Notes: generated by a model from the letters alone, not told the origin. A stretch of 64,000 bases of DNA from Hydractinia symbiolongicarpus (GCF_029227915.1 NC_079887.1:3224001-3288000), one strand, 5' to 3'; positions 1 to 14,915 are shown, numbered from the stretch's first letter. Made by a program: numbers and translations.

Positions 1-3000
1 CGGACTCGGCCCGTATAGTCAAAAGTATACAAAGAAAGTACCCAGGGAGTAAACTCATTTCCCGAACGATTTTTTAAATTATTTTTTCCCCACTAAAACG
101 CATGAGACTTGTAGTTTTTAAAAATGTTTTCATTTTTGATGAGACGCTGAATAAAAGAAGTTTAATTGCCGGCAAACGAAAACCCGCGTCTTCCCGTAAA
201 TCCTGGACTCGGCCCGTATGGTCAAAAGTAGACAAAGAAAGTACCCAGGGAGTAAACTCATTTCCAAAACGATATTTTAAATTATCTTTTCATCACTAAA
301 ACGCTTGAGACTTGTAGTTTTCAAAAATGTTTTCATTTTTGATGAGACGCTGAATAAAAGAAGTTCAATCGCCGGCAAACGAAAACCCGCCATTTCCCGT
401 AAACCCCGGACTCGGCCTGCATAGTCAAATGTATACAAAGAAAGTACCCAGGGAGTAAACTCATTTCCCGAACGATTTTTTAAATTATTTTTTCCCCACT
501 AAAACGCATGAGACTTGTAGTTTTTAAAAATGTTTTCATTTTTGATGAGACGCTGAATAAAAGAAGTTTAATTGCCGGCAAACGAAAACCCGCGTCTTCC
601 CGTAAATCCCGGACTCGGCCCGTATGGTCAAAAGTAGACAAAGAAAGTACCCAGGGAGTAAACTCATTTTCCGAACGATTTTTTAAATTATTTTTTCACC
701 ACTAAAACGCATGAGACTTGTAGTTTTCAAAAATGTTTTCATTTTTGATGAGACGCTGAATAAAAGAAGTTTAATCGCCGGCAAACGAAAACCTGCGACT
801 TCCCGTAAATCCCAGACTCGGCCCGTATAGTCAAAAGTATACAAAGAAAGTACCCAGGGTGTAAACTCATTTCCCGAAAGAATTTTTAAATTATTATTTC
901 ACCACTAAAGCCCATGAGACTTGTAGTATTTAAAAATATTTTCATTTTTGATGAGACGCTGAATAAAAGAAGTTTAATCGCCGGCAAACGAAAACCCGCG
1001 ATTTCCCGTAAATCCCGGACTCTGCCCGTATAGTCAAAAGTATACAAAGAAAGTACCCAGGGAGTAAACTCATTTCCCGAACGATTTTTTAAATTATTTT
1101 TTCACCACTAAAACGCATGAGACTTGTAGTATTTAAAAATATTTTCATTTTTGATGAGACGCTGAATAAAAGAAGTTTAATCGCCGGCAAACGAAAACCC
1201 GCGATTTCCCGTAAATCCCGGACTCTGCCCGTATAGTCAAAAGTATACAAAGAAAGTACCCAGGGAGTAAACTCATTTCCCGAACGATTTTTTAAATTAT
1301 TTTTTCACCACTAAAACGCATGAGACTTGTAGTATTTAAAAATATTTTCATTTTTGATGAGACGCTGAATAAAAGAAGTTTAATCGCCGGCAAACGAAAA
1401 CCCGCGATTTCCCGTAAATCCCGGACTCTGCCCGTATAGTCAAAAGTATACAAAGAAAGTACCCAGGGTGTAAACTCATTTCCCGAACGATTTTTTAAAT
1501 TATTATTTCACCACTAAAGCCCATGAGACTTGTAGTATTTAAAAATATTTTCATTTTTGATGAGACGCTGAATAAAAGAAGTTTAATCGCCGGCGAACGA
1601 AAACCCGCGACTTCCCGTAAATCCCGGACTCGGCCCGTATAGTCAAAAGTATACAAAGAAAGTACCCAGGGAGTAAACTTATTTCCCGAACGATTTTTTA
1701 AATTATTTTTTCACCACTAAAACGCATGAGACTTGTAGTTTTTAAAAATGTTTTCATTTTTGATGAGACGCTGGATAAAAGAAGTTTAATTGCCGGCAAA
1801 CGAAAACCCGCGTCTTCCCGTAAATCCCGGACTCGGCCCGTATGGTCAAAAGTATACAAAGAAAGTACCCAGGGAGTAAACTCATTTCCAAAACGATATT
1901 TTAAATTATCTTTTCATCACTAAAACGCTTGAGACTTGTAGTTTTCAAAAATGTTTTCATTTTTGATGAGACGCTGAATAAAAAAAGTTTAATCGCCGGC
2001 AAACGAAAACCCGCGTCTTCCCGTGAATCCCGGACTCGGCCCGTATAGTCAAAAGTATACAAAGAAAGTACCCAGGGAGTAAACTCATTTTCCGAACGAT
2101 TTTTTAAATTATTTTTTCACCACTAAAACGCATGAGACTTGTAGTTTTCAAAAATGTTTTCATTTTTGATGAGACGCTGAATAAAAGAAGTTTAATCGCC
2201 GGCAAACGAAAACCTGCGATTTCCTGTAAATCTCAGACTCGGCCCGTATAGTCAAAAGTATACAAAGAAAGTACCCAGGGTGTAAACTCATTTCCCGAAC
2301 GATTTTTTAAATTATTATTTCACCACTAAAGCCCATGAGACTTGTAGTATTTAAAAAAATTTTCATTTTTGATGAGACGCTGAATAAAAGAAGTTTAATC
2401 GCCGGCAAACGAAAACCCGCGATTTCCCGTAAATCCCGGACTCTGCCCGTATAGTCAAAAGTATACAAAGAAAGTACCCAGGGAGTAAACTCATTTCCCG
2501 AACGATTTTTCTAAATTATTTTTTCACCACTAAAACGCATGAGACTTGTAGTATTTAAAAATATTTTCATTTTTGATGAGACGCTGAATAAAAGAAGTTT
2601 AATCGCCGGCAAACGAAAACCCGCGATTTTCCGTAAATCCCGGACTCTGCCCGTATAGTCAAAAGTATACAAAGAAAGTACCCAGGGAGTAAACTCATTT
2701 CCCGAACGATTTTTTAAATTATTTTTTCACCACTAAAACGCATGAGACTTGTAGTATTTAAAAATATTTTCATTTTTGATGAGACGCTGAATAAAAGAAG
2801 TTTAATCGCCGGCAAACGAAAACCCGCGATTTCCCGTAAATCCCGGACTCTGCCCGTATAGTCAAAAGTATACAAAGAAAGTACCCAGGGTGTAAACTCA
2901 TTTCCCGAACGATTTTTTAAATTATTATTTCACCACTAAAGCCCATGAGACTTGTAGTATTTAAAAATATTTTCATTTTTGATGAGACGCTGAATAAAAG

Positions 3001-5380
3001 AAGTTTAATCGCCGGCGAACGAAAACCCGCGACTTCCCGTAAATCCCGGACTCGGCCCGTATAGTCAAAAGTATACAAAGAAAGTACCCAGGGAGTAAAC
3101 TCATTTCCCGAACGATTTTTTAAATTATTTTTTCACCACTAAAACGCATGAGACTTCTAGTTTTTAAAAATGTTTTCATTTTTGATGAGACGCTGAATAA
3201 AAGAAGTTTAATTGCCGGCAAACGAAAACCTGCGTCTTCCCGTAAATCCCGGACTCGGCCCGTATGGTCAAAAGTATACAAAGAAAGTACCCAGGGAGTA
3301 AACTCATTTCTCGAACGATTTTTTAAATTATTTTTTCACCACTAAAACGCATGAGACTTGTAGTATTTAAAAATATTTTCATTTTTGATGAGACGCTGAA
3401 TAAAAGAAGTTTAATCGCCGGCAAACGAAAACCCGCGATTTCCCGTAAATCCCGGACTCTGCCCGTATAGTCAAAAGTATACAAAGAAAGTACCCAGGGT
3501 GTAAACTCATTTCCCGAACGATTTTTTAAATTATTATTTCACCACTAAAGCCCATGAGACTTGTAGTATTTAAAAATTTTTTCATTTTTGATGAGACGCT
3601 GAATAAAAGAAGTTTAATCGCCGGCGAACGAAAACCCGCGAGTTCCCGTAAATCCCGGACTCGGCCCGTATAGTCAAAAGTATACAAAGAAAGTACCCAG
3701 GGAGTAAACTCATTTCCCAAACGATTTTTTAAATTATTTTTTCACCACTAAAACGCATGAGACTTGTAGTTTTTAAAAATGTTTTCATTTTTGATGAGAC
3801 GCTGAATAAAAGAAGTTTAATTGCCGGCAAACGAAAACCCGCGTCTTCCCGTAAATCCCGGACTCGGCCCGTATGGTCAAAAGTATACAAAGAAAGTACC
3901 CAGGGAGTAAACTCATTTCCAAAACGATATTTTAATATATCTTTTCATCACTAAAACGCTTGAGACTTGTAGTTTTCAAAAATGTTTTCATTTTTGATGA
4001 GACGCTGAAAAAAAGAAGTTTAATCGCCGGCAAACGAAAACCCGCGTCTTCCCGTGAATCCCGGACTCGGCCCGTATAGTCAAAAGTATACAAAGAAAGT
4101 ACCCAGGGAGTAAACTCATTTCCCGAACGATTTTTTAAATTATTTTTTCACCACTAAAACGCATGAGACTTGTAGTATTTAAAAATATTTTCATTTTTGA
4201 TGAGACGCTGAATAAAAGAAGTTTAATCGCCGGCAAACGAAAACCCGCGATTTCCCGTAAATCCCGGACTCTGCCCGTATAGTCAAAAGTATACAAAGAA
4301 AGTACCCAGGGTGTAAACTCATTTCCCGAACGATTTTTTAAATTATTATTTCACCACTAAAGCCCATGAGACTTGTAGTATTTAAAAATATTTTCATTTT
4401 TGATGAGACGCTGAATAAAAGAAGTTTAATCGCCGGCGAACGAAAACCCGCGACTTCCCGTAAATCCCGGACTCGGCCCGTATAGTCAAAAGTATACAAA
4501 GAAAGTACCCAGGGAGTAAACTCATTTCCCGAACGATTTTTTAAATTATTTTTTCACCACTAAAACGCATGAGACTTGTAGTTTTTAAAAATGTTTTCAT
4601 TTTTGATGAGACGCTGAATAAAAGAAGTTTAATTGCCGGCAAACGAAAACCCGCGTCTTCCCGTAAATCCCGGACTCGGCCCGTATGGTCAAAAGTATAC
4701 AAAGAAAGTACCCAGGGAGTAAACTCATTTCCCGAACGATTTTTTAAATTATTTTTTCCCCACTAAAACGCATGAGACTTGTAGTTTTCAAAAATGTTTT
4801 CATTTTTGATGAGACGCTGAATAAAAGAAGTTTAATCGCCGGCAAACGAAAACCCGCGTCTTCCCGTGAATCCCGGACTCGGCCCGTATAGTCAAAAGTA
4901 TACAAAGAAAGTACCCAGGGAGTAAACTCATTTCCCGAACGATTTTTTAAATTATTTTTTCACCACTAAAACGCATGAGACTTGTAGTATTTAAAAATAT
5001 TTTCATTTTTGATGAGACGCTGAATAAAAGAAGTTTAATCGCCGGCAAACGAAAACCCGCGATTTCCCGTAAATCCCGGACTCTGCCCGTATAGTCAAAA
5101 GTATACAAAGAAAGTACCCAGGGTGTAAACTCATTTCCCGAACGATTTTTTAAATTATTATTTCACCACTAAAGCCCATGAGACTTGTAGTATTTAAAAA
5201 TATTTTCATTTTTGATGAGACGCTGAATAAAAGAAGTTTAATCGCCGGCGAACGAAAACCCGCGACTTCCCGTAAATCCCGAACTCGGCCCGTATAGTCA
5301 AAAGTATACAAAGAAAGTACCCAGGGAGTAAACTCATTTCCCGAACGATTTTTTAAATTATTTTTTCACCACTAAAACGC

Positions 5381-7700
5381 ATGAGACTTGTAGTTTTTAA
5401 AAATGTTTTCATTTTTGATGAGACGCTGAATAAAAGAAGTTTAATTGCCGGCAAACGAAAACCCGCGTCTTCCCGTAAATCCCAGACTCGGCCCGTATGG
5501 TCAAAAGTATACAAAGAAAGTACCCAGGGAGTAAACTCATTTCCAAAACGATATTTTAAATTATCTTTTCATCACTAAAACGCTTGAGACTTGTAGTTTT
5601 CAAAAATGTTTTCATTTTTGATGAGACGCTGAATAAAAGAAATTCAATCGCCGGCAAACGAAAACCCGCCATTTCCCGTAAACCCCGGACTCGGCCCGCA
5701 TAGTCAAAAGTATACAAAGAAAGTACCCAGGGAGTAAACTCATTTCCCGAACGATTTTTTAAATTATTTTTTCCCCACTAAAACGCATGAGACTTGTAGT
5801 TTTCAAAAATGTTTTCATTTTTGATGAGACGCTGAATAAAAAAAGTTTAATCGCCGGCAAACGAAAACCCGCCTCTTCCCGTGAATCCCGGACTCGGCCC
5901 GTATAGTCAAAAGTATACAAAGAAAGTACCCAGGGAGTAAACTCATTTCCCGAACGATTTTTTAAATTATTTTTTCACCACTAAAACGCATGAGACTTGT
6001 ACTTTTCAAAAATGTTTTCATTTTTGATGAGACGCTGAATAAAAGAAGTTTAATCGCCGGCAAACGAAAACCTGCGATTTCCCGTAAATCCCAGACTCGG
6101 CCCGTATAGTCAAAAGTATACAAAGAAAGTACCCAGGGTGTAAACTCATTTCCCGAACGATTTTTTAAATTATTATTTCACCACTAAAGCCCATGAGACT
6201 TGTAGTATTTAAAAATATTTTCATTTTTGATGAGACGCTGAATAAAAGAAGTTTAATCGCCGGCAAACGAAAACCCGCGATTTCCCGTAAATCCCGGACT
6301 CTGCCCGTATAGTCAAAAGTATACAAAGAAAGTACCCAGGGAGTAAACTCATTTCCCGAACGATTTTTTAAATTATTTTTTCACCACTAAAACGCATGAG
6401 ACTTGTAGTATTTAAAAATATTTTCATTTTTGATGAGACGCTGAATAAAAGAAGTTTAATCGCCGGCAAACGAAAACCCGCGATTTCCCGTAAATCCCGG
6501 ACTCGGCCCGTATAGTCAAAAGTATACAAAGAAAGTACCCAGGGAGTAAACTCATTTCCCGAACGATTTTTTAAATTATTTTTTCACCACTAAAACGCAT
6601 GAGACTTGTAGTTTTTAAAAATGTTTTCATTTTTGATGAGACGCTGAATAAAAGAAGTTTAATTGCCGGCAAACGAAAACCCGCGTCTTCCCGTAAATCC
6701 CAGACTCGGCCCGTATGGTCAAAAGTATACAAAGAAAGTACCCAGGGAGTAAACTCATTTCCAAAACGATATTTTAAATTATCTTTTCATCACTAAAACG
6801 CTTGAGACTTGTAGTTTTCAAAAATGTTTTCATTTTTGATGAGACGCTGAATAAAAGAAATTCAATCGCCGGCAAACGAAAACCCGCCATTTCCCGTAAA
6901 CCCCGGACTCGGCCCGCATAGTCAAAAGTATACAAAGAAAGTACCCAGGGAGTAAACTCATTTCCCGAACGATTTTTTAAATTATTTTTTCCCCACTAAA
7001 ACGCATGAGACTTGTAGTTTTCAAAAATGTTTTCATTTTTGATGAGACGCTGAATAAAAAAAGTTTAATCGCCGGCAAACGAAAACCCGCCTCTTCCCGT
7101 GAATCCCGGACTCGGCCCGTATAGTCAAAAGTATACAAAGAAAGTACCCAGGGAGTAAACTCATTTCCCGAACGATTTTTTAAATTATTTTTTCACCACT
7201 AAAACGCATGAGACTTGTACTTTTCAAAAATGTTTTCATTTTTGATGAGACGCTGAATAAAAGAAGTTTAATCGCCGGCAAACGAAAACCTGCGATTTCC
7301 CGTAAATCCCAGACTCGGCCCGTATAGTCAAAAGTATACAAAGAAAGTACCCAGGGTGTAAACTCATTTCCCGAACGATTTTTTAAATTATTATTTCACC
7401 ACTAAAGCCCATGAGACTTGTAGTATTTAAAAATATTTTCATTTTTGATGAGACGCTGAATAAAAGAAGTTTAATCGCCGGCAAACGAAAACCCGCGATT
7501 TCCCGTAAATCCCGGACTCTGCCCGTATAGTCAAAAGTATACAAAGAAAGTACCCAGGGAGTAAACTCATTTCCCGAACGATTTTTTAAATTATTTTTTC
7601 ACCACTAAAACGCATGAGACTTGTAGTATTTAAAAATATTTTCATTTTGGATGAGACGCTGAATAAAAGAAGTTTAATCGCCGGCAAACGAAAACCCGCG
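5381..7700 (+). repeat. Higher-order duplication, two copies of a 6-monomer unit (1218 bp)
   Basis: Diagnostic substitutions recur 1218 bp apart: CCCAGACTCGG at about 5490 and 6708, GAAATTCAATCG at about 5638 and 6856, the CTCTTCCCGTGAATCC variant at about 5873 and 7091, and TTGTACTTTTC at about 5997 and 7215. The copies diverge at about 7700. Such spacing points to unequal crossover or slippage of a six-monomer block. Confidence 0.8.
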
Positions 7701-10700
7701 ATTTCCCGTAAATCCCGGACTCTGCCCGTATAGTCAAAAGTATACAAAGAAAGTACCCAGGGTGTAAACTCATTTCCCAAACGATTTTTTAAATTATTAT
7801 TTCACCACTAAAGCCCATGAGACTTGTAGTATTTAAAAATATTTTCATTTTTGATGAGACGCTGAATAAAAGAAGTTTAATCGCCGGCGAACGAAAACCC
7901 GCGACTTCCCGTAAATCCCGGACTCGGCCCGTATAGTCAAAAGTATACAAAGAAAGTACCCAGGGAGTAAACTCATTTCCCGAACGATTTTTTAAATTAT
8001 TTTTTCCCCACTAAAACGCATGAGACTTGTAGTTTTTAAAAATGTTTTCATTTTTGATGAGACGCTGAATAAAAGAAGTTTAATTGCCGGCAAACGAAAA
8101 CCCGCGTCTTCCCGTAAATCCCGGACTCGGCCCGTATGGTCAAAAGTAGACAAAGAAAGTACCCAGGGAGTAAACTCATTTCCAAAACGATATTTTAAAT
8201 TATCTTTTCATCACTAAAACGCTTGAGACTTGTAGTTTTCAAAAATGTTTTCATTTTTGATGAGACGCTGAATAAAAGAAGTTCAATCGCCGGCAAACGA
8301 AAACCCGCCATTTCCCGTAAACCCCGGACTCGGCCCGCATAGTCAAATGTATACAAAGAAAGTACCCAGGGAGTAAACTCATTTCCCGAACGATTTTTTA
8401 AATTATTTTTTCCCCACTAAAACGCATGAGACTTGTAGTTTTTAAAAATGTTTTCATTTTTGATGAGACGCTGAATAAAAGAAGTTTAATTGCCGGCAAA
8501 CGAAAACCCGCGTCTTCCCGTAAATCCCGGACTCGGCCCGTATGGTCAAAAGTAGACAAAGAAAGTACCCAGGGAGTAAACTCATTTCCAAAACGATATT
8601 TTAAATTATCTTTTCATCACTAAAACGCTTGAGACTTGTAGTTTTCAAAAATGTTTTCATTTTTGATGAGACGCTGAATAAAAGAAGTTCAATCGCCGGC
8701 AAACGAAAACCCGCCATTTCCCGTAAACCCCGGACTCGGCCCGCATAGTCAAAAGTATACAAAGAAAGTACCCAGGGAGTAAACTCATTTCCCGAACGAT
8801 TTTTTAAATTATTTTTTCCCCACTAAAACGCATGAGACTTGTAGTTTTCAAAAATGTTTTCATTTTTGATGAGACGCTGAATAAAAAAAGTTTAATCGCC
8901 GGCAAACGAAAACCCGCGTCTTCCCGTGAATCCCGGACTCGGCCCGTATAGTCAAAAGTATACAAAGAAAGTACCCAGGGAGTAAACTCATTTCCAAAAT
9001 GATTTTTTAAATTATCTTTTCATCACTAAAACGCTTGAGACTTGTAGTTTTCAAAAATGTTTTCATTTTTGATGAGACGCTGAATAAAAGAAGTTTATTC
9101 GCCGGCAAACGAGAACCCGCCATTTCCCGTAAACCCCGGACTCTGCCCGCATAGTCAAAGGTATACAAAGAAAGTACCCAGGGAGTAAACTCATTTCCCG
9201 AACGATTTTTTAAATTATTTTTTCACCACTAAAACGCATGAGACTTGTAGTTTTCAAAAATGTTTTCATTTTTGATGAGACGCTGAATAAAAGAAGTTTC
9301 ATCGCCGGCAAACGAAAACCTGCGATTTCCCGTAAATCCCGGACTCGGCCCGTATAGTCAAAAGTATACAAAGAAAGTACCCAGGGTGTAAACTCATTTC
9401 CCAAATGATTTTTTAAATTATTATTTCACCACTAAAGCCCATGAGACTTGTAGTTTTTAAAAATGTTAATATTTTTGATGAGACGTTGAATAAAAGAAGT
9501 TTAATTGCCGGCAAACGAAAACCCGCGTCTTCCCGTAAATCCCGGACTCGGCCCGTATAGTCAAAAGTATACAAAGAAAGTACCCAGGGAGTAAACTCAT
9601 TTCCCAAAAGATATTTTAAATTATCTTTTCATCACTAAAACGCTTGAGACTTGTAGTTTTTAAAAATGTTTTCATTTTTGATGAGACGCTGAATAAAAGA
9701 AGTTTAATCGCCGGTAAACGAAAACCCGCGATTTCCCGTAAACCCCGCACTCGGCCCGCATAGTCAAGAGTATACAAAGAAAGTACCCAGGGAGTAAACT
9801 CATTTCCCGAACGATTTTTTAAATTATTTTTTCACCACTAAAACGCATGAGACTTGTAGTATTTAAAAATATTTTCATTTTTGATGAGACGCTGAATAAA
9901 AGAAGTTTAATCGCCGGCGAACGAAAACCCGCGACTTCCCGTAAATCCCGGACTCGGCCCGTATAGTCAAAAGTATACAAAGAAAGTACCCAGGGAGTAA
10001 ACTCATTTCCCGAACGATTTTTTAAATTATTTTTTCACCACTAAAACGCATGAGACTTCTAGTTCTTAAAAATGTTTTCATTTTTGATGAGACGCTGAAT
10101 AAAAGAAGTTTAATTGCCGGCAAACGAAAACCTGCGTCTTCCCGTAAATCCCGGACTCGGCCCGTATGGTCAAAAGTATACAAAGAAAGTACCCAGGGAG
10201 TAAACTCATTTCTCGAACGATTTTTTAAATTATTTTTTCACCACTAAAACGCATGAGACTTGTAGTATTTAAAAATATTTTCATTTTTGATGAGACGCTG
10301 AATAAAAGAAGTTTAATCGCCGGCAAACGAAAACCCGCGATTTCCCGTAAATCCCGGACTCTGCCCGTATAGTCAAAAGTATACAAAGAAAGTACCCAGG
10401 GTGTAAACTCATTTCCCGAACGATTTTTTAAATTATTATTTCACCACTAAAGCCCATGAGACTTGTAGTATTTAAAAATTTTTTCATTTTTGATGAGACG
10501 CTGAATAAAAGAAGTTTAATCGCCGGCGAACGAAAACCCGCGAGTTCCCGTAAATCCCGGACTCGGCCCGTATAGTCAAAAGTATACAAAGAAAGTACCC
10601 AGGGAGTAAACTCATTTCCCGAACGATTTTTTAAATTATTTTTTCACCACTAAAACGCATGAGACTTGTAGTTTTTAAAAATGTTTTCATTTTTGATGAG

Positions 10701-13700
10701 ACGCTGAATAAAAGAAGTTTAATTGCCGGCAAACGAAAACCCGCGTCTTTCCGTAAATCCCGGACTCGGCCCGTATGGTCAAAAGTATACAAAAAAAGTA
10801 CCCAGGGAGTAAACTCATTTCCAAAACGATATTTTAATATATCTTTTCATCACTAAAACGCTTGAGACTTGTAGTTTTCAAAAATGTTTTCATTTTTGAT
10901 GAGACGCTGAAAAAAAGAAGTTCAATCGCCGGCAAACGAAAACCCGCCATTTCCCGTAAACCCCGGACTCGGCCCGCATAGTCAAAAGTATACAAAGAAA
11001 GTACCCAGGGAGTAAACTCATTTCCCGAACGATTTTTTAAATTATTTTTTCCCCACTAAAACGCATGAGACTTGTAGTTTTCAAAAATGTTTTCATTTTT
11101 GATGAGACGCTGAATAAAAGAAGTTTAATCGCCGGCAAACGAAAACCCGCGTCTTCCCGTGAATCCCGGACTCGGCCCGTATAGTCAAAAGTATACAAAG
11201 AAAGTACCCAGGGAGTAAACTCATTTCCCGAACGATTTTTTAAATTATTTTTTCACCACTAAAACGCATGAGACTTGTAGTATTTAAAAATATTTTCATT
11301 TTTGATGAGACGCTGAATAAAAGAAGTTTAATCGCCGGCAAACGAAAACCCGCGATTTCCCGTAAATCCCGGACTCTGCCCGTATAGTCAAAAGTATACA
11401 AAGAAAGTACCCAGGGTGTAAACTCATTTCCCGAACGATTTTTTAAATTATTATTTCACCACTAAAGCCCATGAGACTTGTAGTATTTAAAAATATTTTC
11501 ATTTTTGATGAGACGCTGAATAAAAGAAGTTTAATCGCCGGCGAACGAAAACCCGCGACTTCCCGTAAATCCCGGACTCGGCCCGTATAGTCAAAAGTAT
11601 ACAAAGAAAGTACCCAGGGAGTAAACTCATTTCCCGAACGATTTTTTAAATTATTTTTTCACCACTAAAACGCATGAGACTTGTAGTTTTTAAAAATGTT
11701 TTCATTTTTGATGAGACGCTGAATAAAAGAAGTTTAATTGCCGGCAAACGAAAACCCGCGTCTTCCCGTAAATCCCAGACTCGGCCCGTATGGTCAAAAG
11801 TATACAAAGAAAGTACCCAGGGAGTAAACTCATTTCCAAAACGATATTTTAAATTATCTTTTCATCACTAAAACGCTTGAGACTTGTAGTTTTCAAAAAT
11901 GTTTTCATTTTTGATGAGACGCTGAATAAAAGAAGTTCAATTGCCGGCAAACGAAAACCCGCCATTTCCCGTAAACCCCGGACTCGGCCCGCATAGTCAA
12001 AAGTATACAAAGAAAGTACCCAGGGAGTAAACTCATTTCCCGAACGATTTTTTAAATTATTTTTTCCCCACTAAAACGCATGAGACTTGTAGTTTTCAAA
12101 AATGTTTTCATTTTTGATGAGACGCTGAATAAAAAAAGTTTAATCGCCGGCAAACGAAAACCCGCCTCTTCCCGTGAATCCCGGACTCGGCCCGTATAGT
12201 CAAAAGTATACAAAGAAAGTACCCAGGGAGTAAACTCATTTCCCGAACGATTTTTTAAATTATTTTTTCACCACTAAAACGCATGAGACTTGTAGTTTTC
12301 AAAAATGTTTTCATTTTTGATGAGACGCTGAATAAAAGAAGTTTAATCGCCGGCAAACGAAAACCTGCGATTTCCCGTAAATCCCAGACTCGGCCCGTAT
12401 AGTCAAAAGTATACAAAGAAAGTACCCAGGGTGTAAACTCATTTCCCGAACGATTTTTTAAATTATTATTTCACCACTAAAGCCCATGAGACTTGTAGTA
12501 TTTAAAAATATTTTCATTTTTGATGAGACGCTGAATAAAAGAAGTTTAATCGCCGGCAAACGAAAACCCGCGATTTCCCGTAAATCCCGGACTCTGCCCG
12601 TATAGTCAAAAGTATACAAAGAAAGTACCCAGGGAGTAAACTCATTTCCCGAACGATTTTTTAAATTATTTTTTCACCACTAAAACGCATGAGACTTGTA
12701 GTATTTAAAAATATTTTCATTTTTGATGAGACGCTGAATAAAAGAAGTTTAATCGCCGGCAAACGAAAACCCGCGATTTCCCGTAAATCCCGGACTCTGC
12801 CCGTATAGTCAAAAGTATACAAAGAAAGTACCCAGGGTGTAAACTCATTTCCCAAACGATTTTTTAAATTATTATTTCACCACTAAAGCCCATGAGACTT
12901 GTAGTATTTAAAAATATTTTCATTTTTGATGAGACGCTGAATAAAAGAAGTTTAATCGCCGGCGAACGAAAACCCGCGACTTCCCGTAAATCCCGGACTC
13001 GGCCCGTATAGTCAAAAGTATACAAAGAAAGTACCCAGGGAGTAAACTCATTTCCCGAACGATTTTTTAAATTATTTTTTCACCACTAAAACGCATGAGA
13101 CTTGTAGTTTTTAAAAATGTTTTCATTTTTGATGAGACGCTGAATAAAAGAAGTTTAATTGCCGGCAAACGAAAACCCGCGTCTTCCCGTAAATCCCGGA
13201 CTCGGCCCGTATGGTCAAAAGTATACAAAGAAAGTACCCAGGGAGTAAACTCATTTCCAAAACGATATTTTAAATTATCTTTTCATCACTAAAACGCTTG
13301 AGACTTGTAGTTTTCAAAAATGTTTTCATTTTTGATGAGACGCTGAATAAAAGAAGTTCAATCGCCGGCAAACGAAAACCCGCCATTTCCCGTAAACCCC
13401 GGACTCGGCCCGCATAGTCAAATGTATACAAAGAAAGTACCCAGGGAGTAAACTCATTTCCCGAACGATTTTTTAAATTATTTTTTCCCCACTAAAACGC
13501 ATGAGACTTGTAGTTTTTAAAAATGTTTTCATTTTTGATGAGACGCTGAATAAAAGAAGTTTAATTGCCGGCAAACGAAAACCCGCGTCTTCCCGTAAAT
13601 CTCGGACTCGGCCCGTATGGTCAAAAGTAGACAAAGAAAGTACCCAGGGAGTAAACTCATTTCCAAAACGATATTTTAAATTATCTTTTCATCACTAAAA

Positions 13701-14915
13701 CGCTTGAGACTTGTAGTTTTCAAAAATGTTTTCATTTTTGATGAGACGCTGAATAAAAGAAGTTCAATCGCCGGCAAACGAAAACCCGCCATTTCCCGTA
13801 AACCCCGGACTCGGCCCGCATAGTCAAAAGTATACAAAGAAAGTACCCAGGGAGTAAACTCATTTCCCGAACGATTTTTTAAATTATTTTTTCCCCACTA
13901 AAACGCATGAGACTTGTAGTTTTCAAAAATGTTTTCATTTTTGATGAGACGCTGAATAAAAAAAGTTTAATCGCCGGCAAACGAAAACCCGCGTCTTCCC
14001 GTGAATCCCGGACTCGGCCCGTATAGTCAAAAGTATACAAAGAAAGTACCCAGGGAGTAAACTCATTTCCAAAACGATTTTTTAAATTATCTTTCATCAC
14101 TAAAACGCTTGAGACTTGTAGTTTTCAAAAATGTTTTCATTTTTGATGAGACGCTGAATAAAAGAAGTTTATTCGCCGGCAAACGAGAACCCGCCATTTC
14201 CCGTAAACCCCGGACTCTGCCCGCATAGTCAAAGGTATACAAAGAAAGTACCCAGGGAGTAAACTCATTTCCCGAACGATTTTTTAAATTATTTTTTCAC
14301 CACTAAAACGCATGAGACTTGTAGTTTTCAAAAATGTTTTCATTTTTGATGAGACGCTGAATAAAAGAAGTTTCATCGCCGGCAAACGAAAACCTGCGAT
14401 TTCCCGTAAATCCCGGACTCGGCCCGTATAGTCAAAAGTATACAAAGAAAGTACCCAGGGTGTAAACTCATTTCCCGAACGATTTTTTAAATTATTATTT
14501 CACCACTAAAGCCCATGAGACTTGTAGTTTTTAAAAATGTTAATATTTTTGATGAGACGTTGAATAAAAGAAGTTTAATTGCCGGCAAACGAAAACCCGC
14601 GTCTTCCCGTAAATCCCGGACTCGGCCCGTAGAGTCAAAAGTATACAAAGAAAGTACCCAGGGAGTAAACTCATTTCCCAAATGATATTTTAAATTATCT
14701 TTTCATCACTAAAACGCTTGAGACTTGTAGTTTTTAAAAATGTTTTCATTTTTGATGAGACGCTGAATAAAAGAAGTTTAATCGCCGGCAAACGAAAACC
14801 CGCGATTTCCCGTAAACCCCGCACTCGGCCCGCATAGTCAAGAGTATACAAAGAAAGTACCCAGGGAGTAAACTCATTTCCCGAACGATTTTTTAAATTA
14901 TTTTTTCACCACTAA
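6599..14915 (+). repeat. Large satellite duplication with a 25-monomer (5075 bp) shift
   Basis: The block 6599 to about 9840 recurs at 11674 to about 14915. Shared private variants include CTCTGCCCGCATAGTCAAAGG (about 9141 and 14215), AATGTTAATATTTTTG (about 9463 and 14537) and CCCCGCACTCGGCCCGCATAGTCAAGAG (about 9744 and 14818). The copies diverge right after about 9840 and 14915. The DNA between them (about 9842-10912) matches 2940-4010 instead, at a shift of 6902 bp or 34 monomers, so this part of the array is a mosaic of nested duplications. Confidence 0.75.

Noticed and set aside
150-190. CENP-B box in the satellite
   Set aside because: The reverse strand TTTTCGTTTGCCGGCGATT matches only the TTCG half of the NTTCGNNNNANNCGGGN core; the A and CGGG positions are not met.
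102-299. Repeated ORFs of 61-102 codons on both strands of the satellite, with conserved translations such as MRLVVFKNVFIFDETL
   Set aside because: They recur wherever a monomer happens to lack a stop, on both strands, with changes as frequent in codon positions 1 and 2 as in 3. The 203-bp period shifts the frame each monomer. There is no start context, splice pattern or partner gene. The conservation is that of the repeat DNA.
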